In this document: positions 7,822 to 16,774 of the stretch, one piece after another
Position numbering within the stretch: position 1 is the first letter of the stretch
Layout of the letters: each line of letters begins with the position of its first letter
From: a virus
Reading direction: 5' to 3' (one strand)
Virus record (IMG/VR): IMGVR_UViG_3300031841_001748
Coordinates: 1 to 25,161 of that record
Length of the DNA stretch: 25,161 nucleotides
Made by a program: the position numbers and the translations under genes
Notes under the pieces: generated by a model
Database searches by the model: none
What the model was told of the DNA's origin: nothing
The model's input: the letters and a program-made list of their open reading frames with translations, nothing else

Positions 7822-8988
7822 TCACAGCATCTTTATCTCACCGACCTTGTCTGAACGCTTGTTGAACTTCTCAATAATCTTGTCCTTCATTTCCTCCCAC
7901 TGCTCATCAGTGAGCTGGGCATACTTTGAAGAATGATACATGCTACCGTTCACCCCAACAAGGCTGGAGTGTACGAAGTATTGAAGACAACGAATAGCAC
8001 CGTCCACTGAGTTAGGGACAGCACCAACGTGCATAGGGTCTACGAAGACATTATGAATCTCACCAGTGTACCAAGCAATGTACTTCAGGCCACCAACGTG
8101 CAGTCCAGGGACACAGCTTCTATCATCGTCAGTGTCTACCATATCCCATGATGGGAGTCTGTGTACACAACCAACCTTGATGAAGTACTGTGGGCTGTCA
8201 TACCCGTTAGCACCTTCGCAGTAGAACTTATCACCGCCCCTCCATACAGCTGGTTCGAACAGTCTGTCCTCCACAAACTCTGGGAGTCCATCACTGTCGA
8301 TCTCACCTGTGTCAGGGTTGAAGGTACGAGTGTAACGAGGAATCTCTTCCCCGGTCTCAGTGTCATACTTAGTCAAGACTTCTCTCGAAACCTTGAATGC
8401 ATTGACAAGACCTTCCTTGGTGATCTTAACTTGATACATGGTTGCTCGTTTCTCAGCGAGCTCTTCACTCAGTCCGTGCTCCTCCATGTACTCAGTCTTG
8501 AGTCGTGGGTGCACGTACTTCATGTCGATAAAATCAAAGAAGCGCTTGGTGAACTCATCACCTTTACCCTTCCTCTTCTTCCTGCGAAGTATAGGATTAC
8601 GTAGCCATCTCAACCAGAGCTTAGCCAATGGTGTAGTATCCGCTCCTGTATCAAAGGAGTCAAGGATTCTATCAACCAGAGACTGTGGCATCGGGGTATC
8701 GAGGAGATACCCGTCACTCAGCTCCATGAAATATCTACCAGCGGCATCTCTAGATATGTAGATATCACCTGCAATGTCTGCAATGTGACGTCTAGTCTTG
8801 AGGTCCTCTGTAGTCAACAACGAGAACTCAGCGAGTATCCCATTGTATTCTTCAACCGTCTCAGCCTGGTCAGCATCAGTAGCGAGCTTGACCATCTGCT
8901 TATAGATATCCTTCTCGTATGTACGAGAGAACGGGGTGTTGCCGTAGCTACCGGATATCATGTCACCTATTACATTAATAGATATCAT
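7822..8988 (-). CDS. rIIB: rIIB-like protein
   Basis: This 388-residue protein is called rIIB from its place directly after a clear rIIA, its ATGA coupling with that gene, and its sequence style: an N-terminal helical region, an RKKRKGKG basic run near 136-143, and a C-terminal mixed domain with VDPMHVGAVPNSVDGAIRCL. RIIA and RIIB act together in T4 in membrane-linked exclusion and in control of lysis in some lysogens; their molecular role is still unclear, and many phages carry the pair. There are no transmembrane segments. In T4 rIIB is about 310 residues, so this is longer, as in other Bacteroidota phages. No catalytic motif is visible. Confidence 0.8.
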   Translation of the reverse strand: MISINVIGDMISGSYGNTPFSRTYEKDIYKQMVKLATDADQAETVEEYNGILAEFSLLTTEDLKTRRHIADIAGDIYISRDAAGRYFMELSDGYLLDTPMPQSLVDRILDSFDTGADTTPLAKLWLRWLRNPILRRKKRKGKGDEFTKRFFDFIDMKYVHPRLKTEYMEEHGLSEELAEKRATMYQVKITKEGLVNAFKVSREVLTKYDTETGEEIPRYTRTFNPDTGEIDSDGLPEFVEDRLFEPAVWRGGDKFYCEGANGYDSPQYFIKVGCVHRLPSWDMVDTDDDRSCVPGLHVGGLKYIAWYTGEIHNVFVDPMHVGAVPNSVDGAIRCLQYFVHSSLVGVNGSMYHSSKYAQLTDEQWEEMKDKIIEKFNKRSDKVGEIKML

Positions 8989-11684
8989 AGTGGTGGGTTG
9001 AATTCGTGTCTGTCTTTTAGCTCAAGATACGCACGAATCTCCTTCCAGAACTTATCATCGTCTTCACTGCGATAAGGGAAGTTGATGCGTTCGAAGAGTG
9101 GATATAGTGGCTCAAGGAACTCTTTCAAGTACTCACCGAGTATGTGGATATCATCCTCAGCAATCGTACAATCTGCATCCGCTACCTTAAACAGCTCCAT
9201 AGACTTCTGGGCAATAGCTTGTTCATCGTGGCCATCTAGTATGAAGACCTGCATCTCGTGCATCTTCTTCATCAGATCGATAACCTCTTTGAACTCACCA
9301 TCGCTGTGATCCCAGTATCTACTGTGGTAGCGGTACCTGTCGTACGGCTGAAGCTTATCCAATACATCTTTGTACTTAGGATCGACTTCTTTCAACTTTT
9401 CAAACCAGTTGGGTACATGAGGCGTCAAACATCCTGTAACCCACTCTCGAACTTTACTGTGCATACTCCATTTGTTTTCATGTGTAGTAGAGAAGAACTC
9501 ACTGATGTGCTTGATGTTAGTCCCCACCATCTTCTTGGACAGTGCAGCTGATACTTTGAACAGCTGTATGTCTGTGACCTTAGAGGGTTCTTCATCTGTC
9601 TCCTTCATCCAGTTACCATTGTAATCATTGCGGAGTCTATGTGGCCTAAACTCTGTAAACACAGGGTTCTGGTTAGCCATTTGAGTATCCGTGTTTGAGA
9701 ACGGGTGGTAATGTGAAAGCTTAGGATACACGTCAGTCCAAGCAGGAACTGTAGGGGCACAGATTGTAGCAGCCAGTTGCAGCATAGCTTCATCTTCACT
9801 GGTACCATAGTACGTTTCTATGTCAGTGTCTTGAATCAACTGCAGCGGTGCTTCTACTTTGTCCCATGTCCAGTCTGAAATCCGGTGACACCATTTCTCA
9901 TCACCAGCGTACGGACGTCGTAAGGTGTAAAGGACGACCTCGTTAGTCAAGCTACGTCTTTCTTCTGGTGTCATGAAACGGTATCTGTTCTTCAGCTCTT
10001 CTTGTTCTTGCTTTGTGTCTAAGGCCTCATTGAAATCAGCCGGTACTTCTATCTCGTCATAGTCGAACTTCAAGAGCGGACAGTCCTTGATGAGTTCCCA
10101 ATTAGATGCCCTGTGTAGATTGATGGAGTCAATCTTCATTTGCACCTTATCGTCATTCATCAGGTTAGTCATCTGATGTTCTGTAATGAGAGTAAGGGTC
10201 TCGTTCTGCATAAGGTACAGGTCCTTACGCGCTGAAGGATTCCCTTTGACGAAGTACAGGTTGTTCCAATTAACTTGGCCCCATCCTACATCTTCTCTAA
10301 CAATTTGATGTTTACCATTCTTCCAAGTCCTAGATACGTTACGCACCTTGAATCCCTTGAGTATACCTGCAGGGGATGCAAAGGTTATGTTCGTACCAGG
10401 AAAGCGTGGTCGAATGTTCTCTTTATCTATTAACTCACCTAGCTGACGTAGCACAGTATCATTACCGGTGTTCTTGTAGATCACCTCACTGCACTTCTTC
10501 ACCCATGTGAGAAAGTCTGTTTCGTCGAGTTGTTCGGTAATCACATCTGCTGCGTCTTGAGCTGCTCTCTCAATCGCACCTTGGATGTAATTCTTTGTGT
10601 GTTCATTCCAAATCACCTTCTCACGTGATGGGGTGACTTCGACGCCGTCCTGGATTACGACCTCGTTACCATCCTCATCTAGGTAGGCCTGACGTGCTGG
10701 GCATTTAATACCCACTGCACCCCATAGGCTCTCCATCTCGAGCTCACGGAAGTCCACATATCCATAGTTAATACCCGTAGTGGCTCCTGGGGATTTAACC
10801 ATGACAATGTGAGGCTTACGCCATGCCCAAGTGTCTGAGACGATAAGATTGTCAGAGTTGTAGAGGACATCACTCCTTACACTCCTATCCATCTCATGAC
10901 CATCTTCGTAGATGTACTTCATGTCGACGTTATCGATGTAGTTCAGTTGATCCTGTACTGCATCAATAAACTTCGTACGGTTGTGTCGCTTGACACCGAA
11001 CGATATCTTCGTGAAGTTCTTGGAATTTGTTTTTATATAGTTAACCTGAGTCCCATCACTGAAAGTAATGTGACCATCGGCCTGGAACTTACCAATAAGG
11101 AAGTCCGTTTTGTAAGCAAAGCAGTTCATCTTGAACAGCTTGCCATTGTGTGCAGTCTCTACCGTGTAGAAGTCGACGCCTGTCGAGAGCGGGACTTTGG
11201 CTCCGAGACCAAACGCCCCGAAGTTTTCTGCTGTGTTTCTTTTTGTTGAGAATCCCAGTTCGAGATACCCTTCGAGTCTCGACGCGCCGATACCCACGCC
11301 GTAGTCAGTAACACTAAAAACATCACAAAAGCCAGTGCCTCCATTTTCTTTGTATGTAACGATAACTCTGTTGTTATCTGCACAAAGATACTGAAAATCA
11401 TAGTACTCTGGTGTGAAGTTTGAATCAATATACTGCTCATCATTGCGTGTGATGTAATAGTCTTCGACCTTCTTCTTGCCTGACAGTATCTCCAACGCGA
11501 TCTCTTTCTCACGTTGTGAATCGCAGGCGTTGGTCACCAGCTCACGTACGGTTGAAGGTATCGGGGTAGAGTATTGTGTAGACTGAAGAACATCGAAGAC
11601 AAGTTTCTCTGCGGACTTGTTGATCCGCTTCTGTACACCTGTGGAGTTAGACTCCACGGCTGTACCAATTGTCTTAATGCTCAT
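8985..11684 (-). CDS. rIIA: rIIA-like protein with GHKL (HSP90-type) ATPase domain
   Basis: This 899-residue protein begins with a GHKL ATP-binding domain: N box with E48, N52 and D55 (RELVTNACDSQ), G1 motif VTDYGVGIG (D127, G129), and a G2-like loop with NFGAFGLGAK at 154-163. The remaining 600 residues are a mixed domain without familiar motifs. RIIA proteins are GHKL ATPases in many tailed phages and work with RIIB; the biochemical role is unknown, with links to superinfection exclusion and membrane association. It is coupled to rIIB by ATGA. Its start lies 12 nt after a strong terminator-like hairpin, so its expression probably depends on read-through. The start at MSIKTIGT is supported by the stop-free but short leader and no better downstream Met. 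Confidence 0.92.
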   Translation of the reverse strand: MSIKTIGTAVESNSTGVQKRINKSAEKLVFDVLQSTQYSTPIPSTVRELVTNACDSQREKEIALEILSGKKKVEDYYITRNDEQYIDSNFTPEYYDFQYLCADNNRVIVTYKENGGTGFCDVFSVTDYGVGIGASRLEGYLELGFSTKRNTAENFGAFGLGAKVPLSTGVDFYTVETAHNGKLFKMNCFAYKTDFLIGKFQADGHITFSDGTQVNYIKTNSKNFTKISFGVKRHNRTKFIDAVQDQLNYIDNVDMKYIYEDGHEMDRSVRSDVLYNSDNLIVSDTWAWRKPHIVMVKSPGATTGINYGYVDFRELEMESLWGAVGIKCPARQAYLDEDGNEVVIQDGVEVTPSREKVIWNEHTKNYIQGAIERAAQDAADVITEQLDETDFLTWVKKCSEVIYKNTGNDTVLRQLGELIDKENIRPRFPGTNITFASPAGILKGFKVRNVSRTWKNGKHQIVREDVGWGQVNWNNLYFVKGNPSARKDLYLMQNETLTLITEHQMTNLMNDDKVQMKIDSINLHRASNWELIKDCPLLKFDYDEIEVPADFNEALDTKQEQEELKNRYRFMTPEERRSLTNEVVLYTLRRPYAGDEKWCHRISDWTWDKVEAPLQLIQDTDIETYYGTSEDEAMLQLAATICAPTVPAWTDVYPKLSHYHPFSNTDTQMANQNPVFTEFRPHRLRNDYNGNWMKETDEEPSKVTDIQLFKVSAALSKKMVGTNIKHISEFFSTTHENKWSMHSKVREWVTGCLTPHVPNWFEKLKEVDPKYKDVLDKLQPYDRYRYHSRYWDHSDGEFKEVIDLMKKMHEMQVFILDGHDEQAIAQKSMELFKVADADCTIAEDDIHILGEYLKEFLEPLYPLFERINFPYRSEDDDKFWKEIRAYLELKDRHEFNPPL

Positions 11685-11696
11685 GTGGTTTGCAAT

Positions 11697-11725
11697 AAAA
11701 AGGCCCCTACAAAACTGTAGGAGCC
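11697..11725 (-). terminator. Terminator-like hairpin between the endonuclease gene and rIIA
   Basis: On the minus strand GGCTCCTAC pairs with GTAGGGGCC (one G-U) around a six-base loop, followed by TTTTT. The TAG stop of the endonuclease gene is at the end of the loop and into the stem. The rIIA start is 12 nt downstream, leaving no room for a separate promoter, so partial termination or RNA processing is likely. Confidence 0.8.
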
Positions 11726-12183
11726 ATTAGTTCTAGAATCTTTTGAACTGTTTCGATGTTCTGTTTCTGATTCCTCGGTACGAATAGCACCGGGGGATCA
11801 TCACTCTCCATCAACAGTTTCTTAAACATCTTCCACTTCAAGGGGAAGCGTTCATTAGCGTAGCCTTTACACTCGATGACCCATTTACCATTGGGGTCTA
11901 CGAAGTCAGGAGTGTATGTAATATCACGGACTTTGTATTTCTGCTTGTCCTGATAGCCTGTCTTACCATTGTCCTCGTAGGACTCATTAGTGTAGTGAAA
12001 GCCTTCCATGAGAACATACTTCTTCTTCTCATAGTCAGCCTGTATACCTGCGTCTCTGAGCTGCCTGTAGCAATGAGCTTCAAGCTGAGATCTAAACTTG
12101 ATACCGTCTACTTCCTTAGACTTAGCGTTACGTACTTTCTTCCTTGATGTACGTGTGCCTGTTCTCCTTCCTCGTGATGACAT
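11707..12183 (-). CDS. PD-(D/E)XK endonuclease (DUF1064/T7 endonuclease I-like)
   Basis: This 158-residue protein has the layout of the phage DUF1064 endonuclease family, related to T7 endonuclease I: a basic N-terminus (residues 1-20, many Arg and Lys), a helix with RSQLEAHCYRQL (E35), then YTPDF (D93) and WVIECKG (E104 and K106), which form the PD-(D/E)XK active site. Enzymes of this kind cut branched DNA and are thought to resolve replication and recombination junctions before packaging; that role is inferred. It overlaps the end of the primase gene by 56 nt, an unusually long overlap, but the basic N-terminus fits a real start. Its 3' end lies inside a terminator hairpin. Confidence 0.88.
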   Translation of the reverse strand: MSSRGRRTGTRTSRKKVRNAKSKEVDGIKFRSQLEAHCYRQLRDAGIQADYEKKKYVLMEGFHYTNESYEDNGKTGYQDKQKYKVRDITYTPDFVDPNGKWVIECKGYANERFPLKWKMFKKLLMESDDPPVLFVPRNQKQNIETVQKILELMAPTVL

Positions 12184-13138
12184 TCTTTGCTTCTTCTAAT
12201 CCGTGGTCCCTGATTAAGTCAGAGATGTCCTTGGATCTATAATACGAAGGTATGACAATATTGTCAAGGCCATACTTCTTACAGATCTTAACGGCCATAG
12301 TCTGGCCAGGGTTACGGGGATTATCAAAGTCGTTGTCATACAGGACAATCACTTCTTCGAAACGCGCTTGCGCTTCTTCGATGGTGCTTTCCCTTGGCAC
12401 AAGCATTTCTGATTGTAGAGCAATGGATGGGTAGTTAAGCACCGCCAAGCACATGATATCCTTGAGGGAGCTTGTGAGAACCAGAGTCTTACCACGTTCA
12501 GGTAGCTGCCGATAGCCTTGAAGGCATTCGCTACCCACGTTAGAAAACCATTTAAAATCTCTTTCAAGCGGACGATAAATCTTATAACCGCAGTCAAAAC
12601 GGTAACGGTAACTGATACTATTGCACGAAAAACGTTGTTCATTAATCCAGACATGTGTAATGGGTTTTACATCAAAGATACGCAAAATCTCCATAGGTAT
12701 CCCAAACTGTTCCCAATACAGCTTGTCTTGATAGTTCCAAGACCTAAGTCTTACAGAAATTCTCGACGGCGTCTGTACTCTTGTTTCTTTTTCCACCTTC
12801 CGTACAGTCCGCGTAGGACGTACACTAGCAGAGAGACCAAGGCCAAAAGCGCTATCGATGAGTATAAGTACTCCATAGAAGTTAGTGTTGTATTTGTATT
12901 TAATGTACTCGAAGCAGTCAAAGCTATGCTCTGGACAGCCCCAGTCTTTGTATAGTAACCTGTGATTCCAGTTAATGATATGAACTGTTGGACTATTGTC
13001 TTCGCGCAGATCGCTCCTAAACCGTTTGCCTACATCCTCAAAATTTGAACAGAAGTGTTTGAATATCTGATACTCTGATACTTTACTCAGTATCGTATCC
13101 TTATCCAAGATCTCGTTGCTCCTCCTTGACTGTATCAC
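12128..13138 (-). CDS. DnaG-like DNA primase with divergent TOPRIM domain
   Basis: This 336-residue protein resembles small phage primases. The N-terminal part has FCSNFEDVGKRFRSDLREDN (about 29-48), the zinc-finger-type primase region with its cysteines mostly lost. The C-terminal half has a TOPRIM-like fold: LVLTSSLKDIMCL, then VLYDNDFDN with the acidic D-x-D pair, then a Gly-rich helix. The first TOPRIM motif normally carries a glutamate; here the position seems to be Ser, a variant I associate with Bacteroidota phages. It makes RNA primers for the DnaB-PolA replisome. The frame starts at a GTG (13138); a GGAGG lies just inside, so a downstream non-ATG start near the TTG at residue 12 is possible. 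A hairpin precedes the gene. Confidence 0.82.
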   Translation of the reverse strand: MIQSRRSNEILDKDTILSKVSEYQIFKHFCSNFEDVGKRFRSDLREDNSPTVHIINWNHRLLYKDWGCPEHSFDCFEYIKYKYNTNFYGVLILIDSAFGLGLSASVRPTRTVRKVEKETRVQTPSRISVRLRSWNYQDKLYWEQFGIPMEILRIFDVKPITHVWINEQRFSCNSISYRYRFDCGYKIYRPLERDFKWFSNVGSECLQGYRQLPERGKTLVLTSSLKDIMCLAVLNYPSIALQSEMLVPRESTIEEAQARFEEVIVLYDNDFDNPRNPGQTMAVKICKKYGLDNIVIPSYYRSKDISDLIRDHGLEEAKNVITRKENRHTYIKEEST

Positions 13139-13150
13139 AAGAGTAAATAT

Positions 13151-13174
13151 AGGGGACAGGTTGCCCTGCCCCCT
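13151..13174 (-). terminator. Terminator-like hairpin after the candidate SSB gene
   Basis: On the minus strand AGGGGGCAGG pairs with CCTGTCCCCT (one G-U) around a four-base GCAA loop, a GNRA tetraloop. ATATTTA follows rather than a clean T tract. It sits 6 nt after the SSB-like stop and 12 nt before the primase start. A short U tract and a GNRA loop fit a weak terminator or an mRNA-stabilising end. Confidence 0.65.
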
Positions 13175-13180
13175 TATTTA

Positions 13181-13942
13181 TCAGCTCCAGATATCCGTAC
13201 TGGGTTCTGGTGTTGGTACAGCAGCTTCAGCTGTAGGAGCTATTATCTCCGCAGCGTATGGCTGGAGTTGCAGATCTTCATTGTACGCTGCATTGAACTC
13301 GCCATAGGAATCGTTCAACGCTTTGACGAACAATGCATCACGCTTTGGCTTCAGTCTACCGAAGTGACGTGTGTACACAGACTGATACTTATCATCCTTA
13401 ACCCCAAGCAGGACACGAAGCTTGTTGTCTTTGAGAGAAGTAATCAGAGACTTCAACTCTTCGACCTTGAGGTTGACGATGTCATCGATAGTATCAAATG
13501 CACACTCACCATCGTTAGGGATGTTAGCCCATGCCTTAACGAAGTTGATCAGTGTCTCTTCGCCAGGATACATACGGCGTACACCATCACTCTTGAACCA
13601 ATCTGGTGCAGAGTTTGGGTCAGTAGCCCATGTCACCTGACCATACTTGTTGGTGATTTGAAACTTACCAGTTGATGATTCGTTTCTGTGCTTATTACCA
13701 ACAAGAATGTCGAAGCGTGTAGTGAAGTTGTACTGATCGTTGTTCAACCAGAACGTGAGCTTACCAGTCTTGTCACCCATATCTACATCGTAGGTGGGTT
13801 CAGTTCTAAGGTTCACACCAACAGATGCGAGCTCACCTAGGGTTGGGTTGACAGCAACAACAGTCACAGCGGCGATGCCTGTGTATAGAGGTATACCACC
13901 CCCTGTTACTTGTACTTCTGAAGAATTAGATTGTATAGCCAT
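13181..13942 (-). CDS. Candidate single-stranded DNA-binding protein
   Basis: This 253-residue protein lies directly between the HTH gene, Sak4-like ATPase and DnaB on one side and primase on the other, the usual place of a phage SSB. The first 120 residues are beta-rich (for example LTFWLNNDQYNFTTRFDILV), with aromatic residues suited to stacking on bases and a short WF-x-x-DGVRRMY element. A helical middle is followed by basic VYTRHFGRLKPKRD, and the tail is Pro/Ala/Glu-rich, ending in DIWS. SSBs often have a flexible C-terminus, though this one is only mildly acidic. It starts at TAATG, overlapping the upstream stop, and is followed by a hairpin, consistent with high expression. The OB-fold is inferred, not proven. 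Confidence 0.5.
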   Translation of the reverse strand: MAIQSNSSEVQVTGGGIPLYTGIAAVTVVAVNPTLGELASVGVNLRTEPTYDVDMGDKTGKLTFWLNNDQYNFTTRFDILVGNKHRNESSTGKFQITNKYGQVTWATDPNSAPDWFKSDGVRRMYPGEETLINFVKAWANIPNDGECAFDTIDDIVNLKVEELKSLITSLKDNKLRVLLGVKDDKYQSVYTRHFGRLKPKRDALFVKALNDSYGEFNAAYNEDLQLQPYAAEIIAPTAEAAVPTPEPSTDIWS

Positions 13943-14262
13943 TAGTCTTGGATTTCGTCTTGATTGTCGTTATGTGGGTCAGCCTGTGCAATTCCTTGTT
14001 GCAACGTCATCTGCGTGTTTGCAGTGTCGTCAACAAGCTGAATGCGCATGACTCTTTGTTTCTTTACACGGATACCCTTGAGCTTAGGGTGAGAGAAGAT
14101 CTGCTTCGCCTCAGCAATGGTCATACCGTACTTCTTTCTGATCTCGTCACGACTCATGCCATCATCTTTGATGTGGCTGATGAGCGCCGAGATGGTCAAC
14201 ACCTGTGGTGTCTCCTCCTGTGTTACCTCTGGGGTAACTGCAACTTGTGCGTCAAAAGACAT
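13942..14262 (-). CDS. Small protein with helix-turn-helix-like segment
   Basis: This 106-residue protein starts at MSFDAQVAV (14262), just after the Sak4-like gene; the frame stays open further upstream but overlaps that gene. Residues about 28-62 (ISHIKDDGMSRDEIRKKYGM and the following IAEAKQIFSHPKL) look like a helix-turn-helix of the kind that reads DNA or acts as a winged helix. A basic patch (GIRVKKQRVMR) and an acidic/Gln-rich tail follow. The stop overlaps the next start as TAATG. Located between the recombination ATPase and the SSB candidate, it may be a replication accessory or regulator; family not identified. Confidence 0.65.
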   Translation of the reverse strand: MSFDAQVAVTPEVTQEETPQVLTISALISHIKDDGMSRDEIRKKYGMTIAEAKQIFSHPKLKGIRVKKQRVMRIQLVDDTANTQMTLQQGIAQADPHNDNQDEIQD

Positions 14263-14272
14263 GTGAATCAGT

Positions 14273-14980
14273 TTAATCGATGAAAATTTTACTCCAATCA
14301 AGTTCAGCATCAAGTCCTCGTAGATGCTCACAGCGGGAGCCTGCTGTGTCGTCGTTTGTAGAGTCAAACGAAATCTTTGTGGTTTCGTCTCCCCTGTACA
14401 CAAGACCGATAGCATCAGCATTGGCACAGGTAATCTCACGTAGCTTACCAGACAAGGACAAATCATTAGCCTTGACTTCCTTACCATTCTTAGTGAGGTA
14501 CTTGTCTTTCAAGTGCCCAACGAAGATGACGTGGTCAGCAAGTTTAGAGAGATTGAAGAACCACTTCATGAAAGCCTTACGCAGGTAGAGATAACCAGCA
14601 CCCTGAGGCAGAGTAAGAACAGACAGTCCCTTATTCTGCTGATCAAAGTTCTTGCCCATGGGCGTAGCCTGATACATCTTCTTTGCTTCCTCCTCACACC
14701 ACACTTCCAGTTGTGTGATGGTATCGATAGCAATGTACTTGTAAGGTTTTCCCTCGCTCATAATAGCCTTCCCAATCTCAGCAAGCTCAGCGAGAGAGTT
14801 TGCCTTGATCTTGAGTGCGTCCACCATATCAGACCCGTCCTCAAGGTCAATGATGAGACAGTTCTCAAGCTTTGAGAGAGCTGTGGTCTTCCCAATTTTA
14901 GGAGGACCATAGATAATCATATTCTTAGGTGATTTGCGTGCTGCTTTAACCACCTGTGTGGGGAGTTTTAGTTCGCTCAT
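14273..14980 (-). CDS. Sak4-like RecA/AAA-type ATPase (AAA_24)
   Basis: This 235-residue protein has Walker A GPPKIGKT at residues 25-32, Walker B YIAIDT (Asp86) and a later VGHLKDKY segment, the layout of the phage AAA_24/Sak4 family. Sak4 proteins are RecA-core, single-strand annealing-type recombinases or accessory ATPases that work with phage SSBs; the SSB-like gene lies one gene downstream. The start chosen is MSELKLPTQ (14980), which overlaps dnaB by 35 nt; a longer start at 15010 would overlap by 65 nt. It probably supports recombination-dependent replication or repair. A helicase-loader role is less likely. Confidence 0.85.
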   Translation of the reverse strand: MSELKLPTQVVKAARKSPKNMIIYGPPKIGKTTALSKLENCLIIDLEDGSDMVDALKIKANSLAELAEIGKAIMSEGKPYKYIAIDTITQLEVWCEEEAKKMYQATPMGKNFDQQNKGLSVLTLPQGAGYLYLRKAFMKWFFNLSKLADHVIFVGHLKDKYLTKNGKEVKANDLSLSGKLREITCANADAIGLVYRGDETTKISFDSTNDDTAGSRCEHLRGLDAELDWSKIFID

Positions 14981-15929
14981 TGATTGTAAATGTTGATAAA
15001 TCTGTTTCAAAGGGTATCATACCGAGCAGCCCATCACGGTTCTTCTCGACATGTACAGCCATGAGCCCTACTGGGTCTTCCCCACAGTACTTGTCAGTAA
15101 TCCCATACAAATCATTAGGACGCTGTAGCATCATAACTACGTGTGCATCCTGACCGATAGAGTCACCACCAAATAGGTCAGTCAAGAGGGGCTGGTATTG
15201 TTGTTTGGCACGGAACTCCTGTTCGATGTTACGATTGAGCTGTGACAGCAGTATCGTGATGCATGTCATTCTAGCTTGCATCCACATGCATGCCTTAGAC
15301 AATACATTCAATCGCTGCAGTTCCGTATCTGCATTGCCTCTGACGAGGCGAGAGTGGTCAATAAGATTGATGACTGTAGTACCAGGATACCTGATGAATA
15401 CATCCTCATTGATCTTCTTGACCCGCTCCATATCCTGTGGTATAGAGCAGAAAAAGATTGGGTATTGCTTGTACTTCTGTACCATACCCTCGTAGGTTTT
15501 GAACTTCTCATCGCTGAGTCTGTGTTCAACAGACAAGAGTTCTGCTGTCTGCATCTTGGTATCCTTTGAACCTGCACGCAGTATCTGCTGATACCCTGGC
15601 ATCTCAAAGCTCCAGTACAGAACAATAACATTCTTGTCCTTACTTATGTCTAGTATATCAAAGATCATCTGGTTAGAGAAAGCTGACTTACCCACACCAG
15701 GACGACCTGCAATGACATACATCTTACCGGGCTGCAATCCACCCATCAAGTTCTTGTTCAGTCTTGGCCATCTTGTAGGATAGACAGTCCTGTTCCCATA
15801 CATAGCAGTCTTGACCTCAGCAACAGATCTGTTGACGTCTTGAGAGATATGCTTGAGTTCCTTGATGCCTGTGAGATCATAGCTTGCGTGTGATGCGACC
15901 TGCTGGTTGTGCTGATTGTTCATTGACAT
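14946..15929 (-). CDS. dnaB: DnaB-type replicative helicase, C-terminal domain only
   Basis: This 327-residue protein has the RecA-like core of DnaB: Walker A GRPGVGKS at 75-82, Walker B near NLIDHSRLV, and a glutamine motif with LSQLNR. Only about 60 residues precede the core, so the N-terminal domain that binds DnaG in bacteria is absent; this is common in phages. It unwinds DNA ahead of PolA, and the encoded primase is its likely partner. It overlaps the upstream gene by 53 nt and the downstream Sak4-like gene by 35 nt. The start MSMNNQHN is preceded by GGGAG at a plausible distance. Confidence 0.92.
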   Translation of the reverse strand: MSMNNQHNQQVASHASYDLTGIKELKHISQDVNRSVAEVKTAMYGNRTVYPTRWPRLNKNLMGGLQPGKMYVIAGRPGVGKSAFSNQMIFDILDISKDKNVIVLYWSFEMPGYQQILRAGSKDTKMQTAELLSVEHRLSDEKFKTYEGMVQKYKQYPIFFCSIPQDMERVKKINEDVFIRYPGTTVINLIDHSRLVRGNADTELQRLNVLSKACMWMQARMTCITILLSQLNRNIEQEFRAKQQYQPLLTDLFGGDSIGQDAHVVMMLQRPNDLYGITDKYCGEDPVGLMAVHVEKNRDGLLGMIPFETDLSTFTINERTKTPHTGG

Positions 15930-16428
15930 CTTCGTATTGCTCCCATGTATGATTGTTCATCCATGTAGTTAGCATCTGCATATACCCTAGGGTGTTGGTT
16001 GACTTGCGAAGCTCCAACTCGTTCTTCAAACACTGAACGATGTGGTCGTGCTTCGCCTTATCAGTCCCAACAACTTTGTAGTACTTCCGCAGAGCTTTCT
16101 CGTTGTTCTTAGCGAAAGCATCCTTAGCCCTAAGGACACGCATGTGTCCCTGATTGTACACCTTAAGGGGAAAGTGGGAGAGAAGCTCCGACCACATTCT
16201 GTCGAACGAATCCTGGAAACTGTCCAGGAATGCTTGACGTACTACGTGGTCTTGCGGCTCCTCCCCCAACTTAATTAGCCCTTTGGTTTGCAAGGCTTCT
16301 AGGTTTGGCTTTAGCTTTAACTCTGAGATCAACTCATGGCTTGTGGCATGCAAGAGATACAAATATAAGAAATCATCCCCAGTTATACCAAGATCTTTGA
16401 GAATATTTGTGTTGACCTCTACTATCAT
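15877..16428 (-). CDS. Phage protein before dnaB, possible helicase loader
   Basis: This 183-residue protein is not recognised by family. It is almost all helical: an N-terminal hydrophobic helix-rich part (MIVEVNTNILKDL, FLYLYLLHA), a winged-helix-like segment with LEALQTKGLIKLGE, a long middle helix, and a polar Gln/Pro-rich tail. It overlaps the dnaB start by 53 nt, the position where many phages keep a helicase loader or DnaD-like factor. This makes it a good loader candidate, by position and shape only. No ATPase motif is seen. Confidence 0.7.
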   Translation of the reverse strand: MIVEVNTNILKDLGITGDDFLYLYLLHATSHELISELKLKPNLEALQTKGLIKLGEEPQDHVVRQAFLDSFQDSFDRMWSELLSHFPLKVYNQGHMRVLRAKDAFAKNNEKALRKYYKVVGTDKAKHDHIVQCLKNELELRKSTNTLGYMQMLTTWMNNHTWEQYEDVNEQSAQPAGRITRKL

Positions 16429-16433
16429 ACCAA

Positions 16434-16772
16434 TTATTTAAACACTACGTGTATTTCCTTGCCTTTCACAGTGATGTTGAGATCCACTTTGGGGTCCATC
16501 ATGTGCCTAGCCATACGCTGTCTGAGATTACCCCAGTCTTCGATGTGGTCTAGGTAACCATCAAAGTTATCCTTGCTCTTAAAGCTGCTACGTATAGCAT
16601 GGTATCTACATAGTACAGCCTTTGGGGATATAGTTTTACCAAGGTCTTTCTTTATAGCCTTGGCTACCTTAACAGATGCACGTGACTGTGTCATAGTACC
16701 ACGCTCATCCATACCCATGATGATCATATCATCAGAGGCTTCAGTATGTCGGAAGTAAGTCCTCCTTTTCAT
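16434..16772 (-). CDS. Small basic protein with SANT/Myb-like N-terminus
   Basis: This 112-residue protein begins with a basic stretch (MKRRTYFRHTEASDDM) and residues about 10-58 (ASDDMIIMGMDERG to KAVLCRYHAIR) resemble a Myb/SANT-like three-helix DNA-binding domain: an acidic first helix, a loop, then a basic recognition helix ending RYH. This is a pattern impression, not a family match. A basic, mixed C-terminus (VDLNITVKGKEIHVVF) forms strands. It lies 5 nt upstream of the possible helicase loader and 2 nt downstream of the SF2 helicase, with an A/T-rich leader and no ribosome site. It could be a DNA-binding regulator or replication accessory. Confidence 0.65.
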   Translation of the reverse strand: MKRRTYFRHTEASDDMIIMGMDERGTMTQSRASVKVAKAIKKDLGKTISPKAVLCRYHAIRSSFKSKDNFDGYLDHIEDWGNLRQRMARHMMDPKVDLNITVKGKEIHVVFK

Positions 16773-16774
16773 TG

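Noticed and set aside
12349-12654. A frame on the minus strand with hydrophobic stretches
   Set aside because: It lies inside the primase frame and reads as an out-of-frame translation of it.
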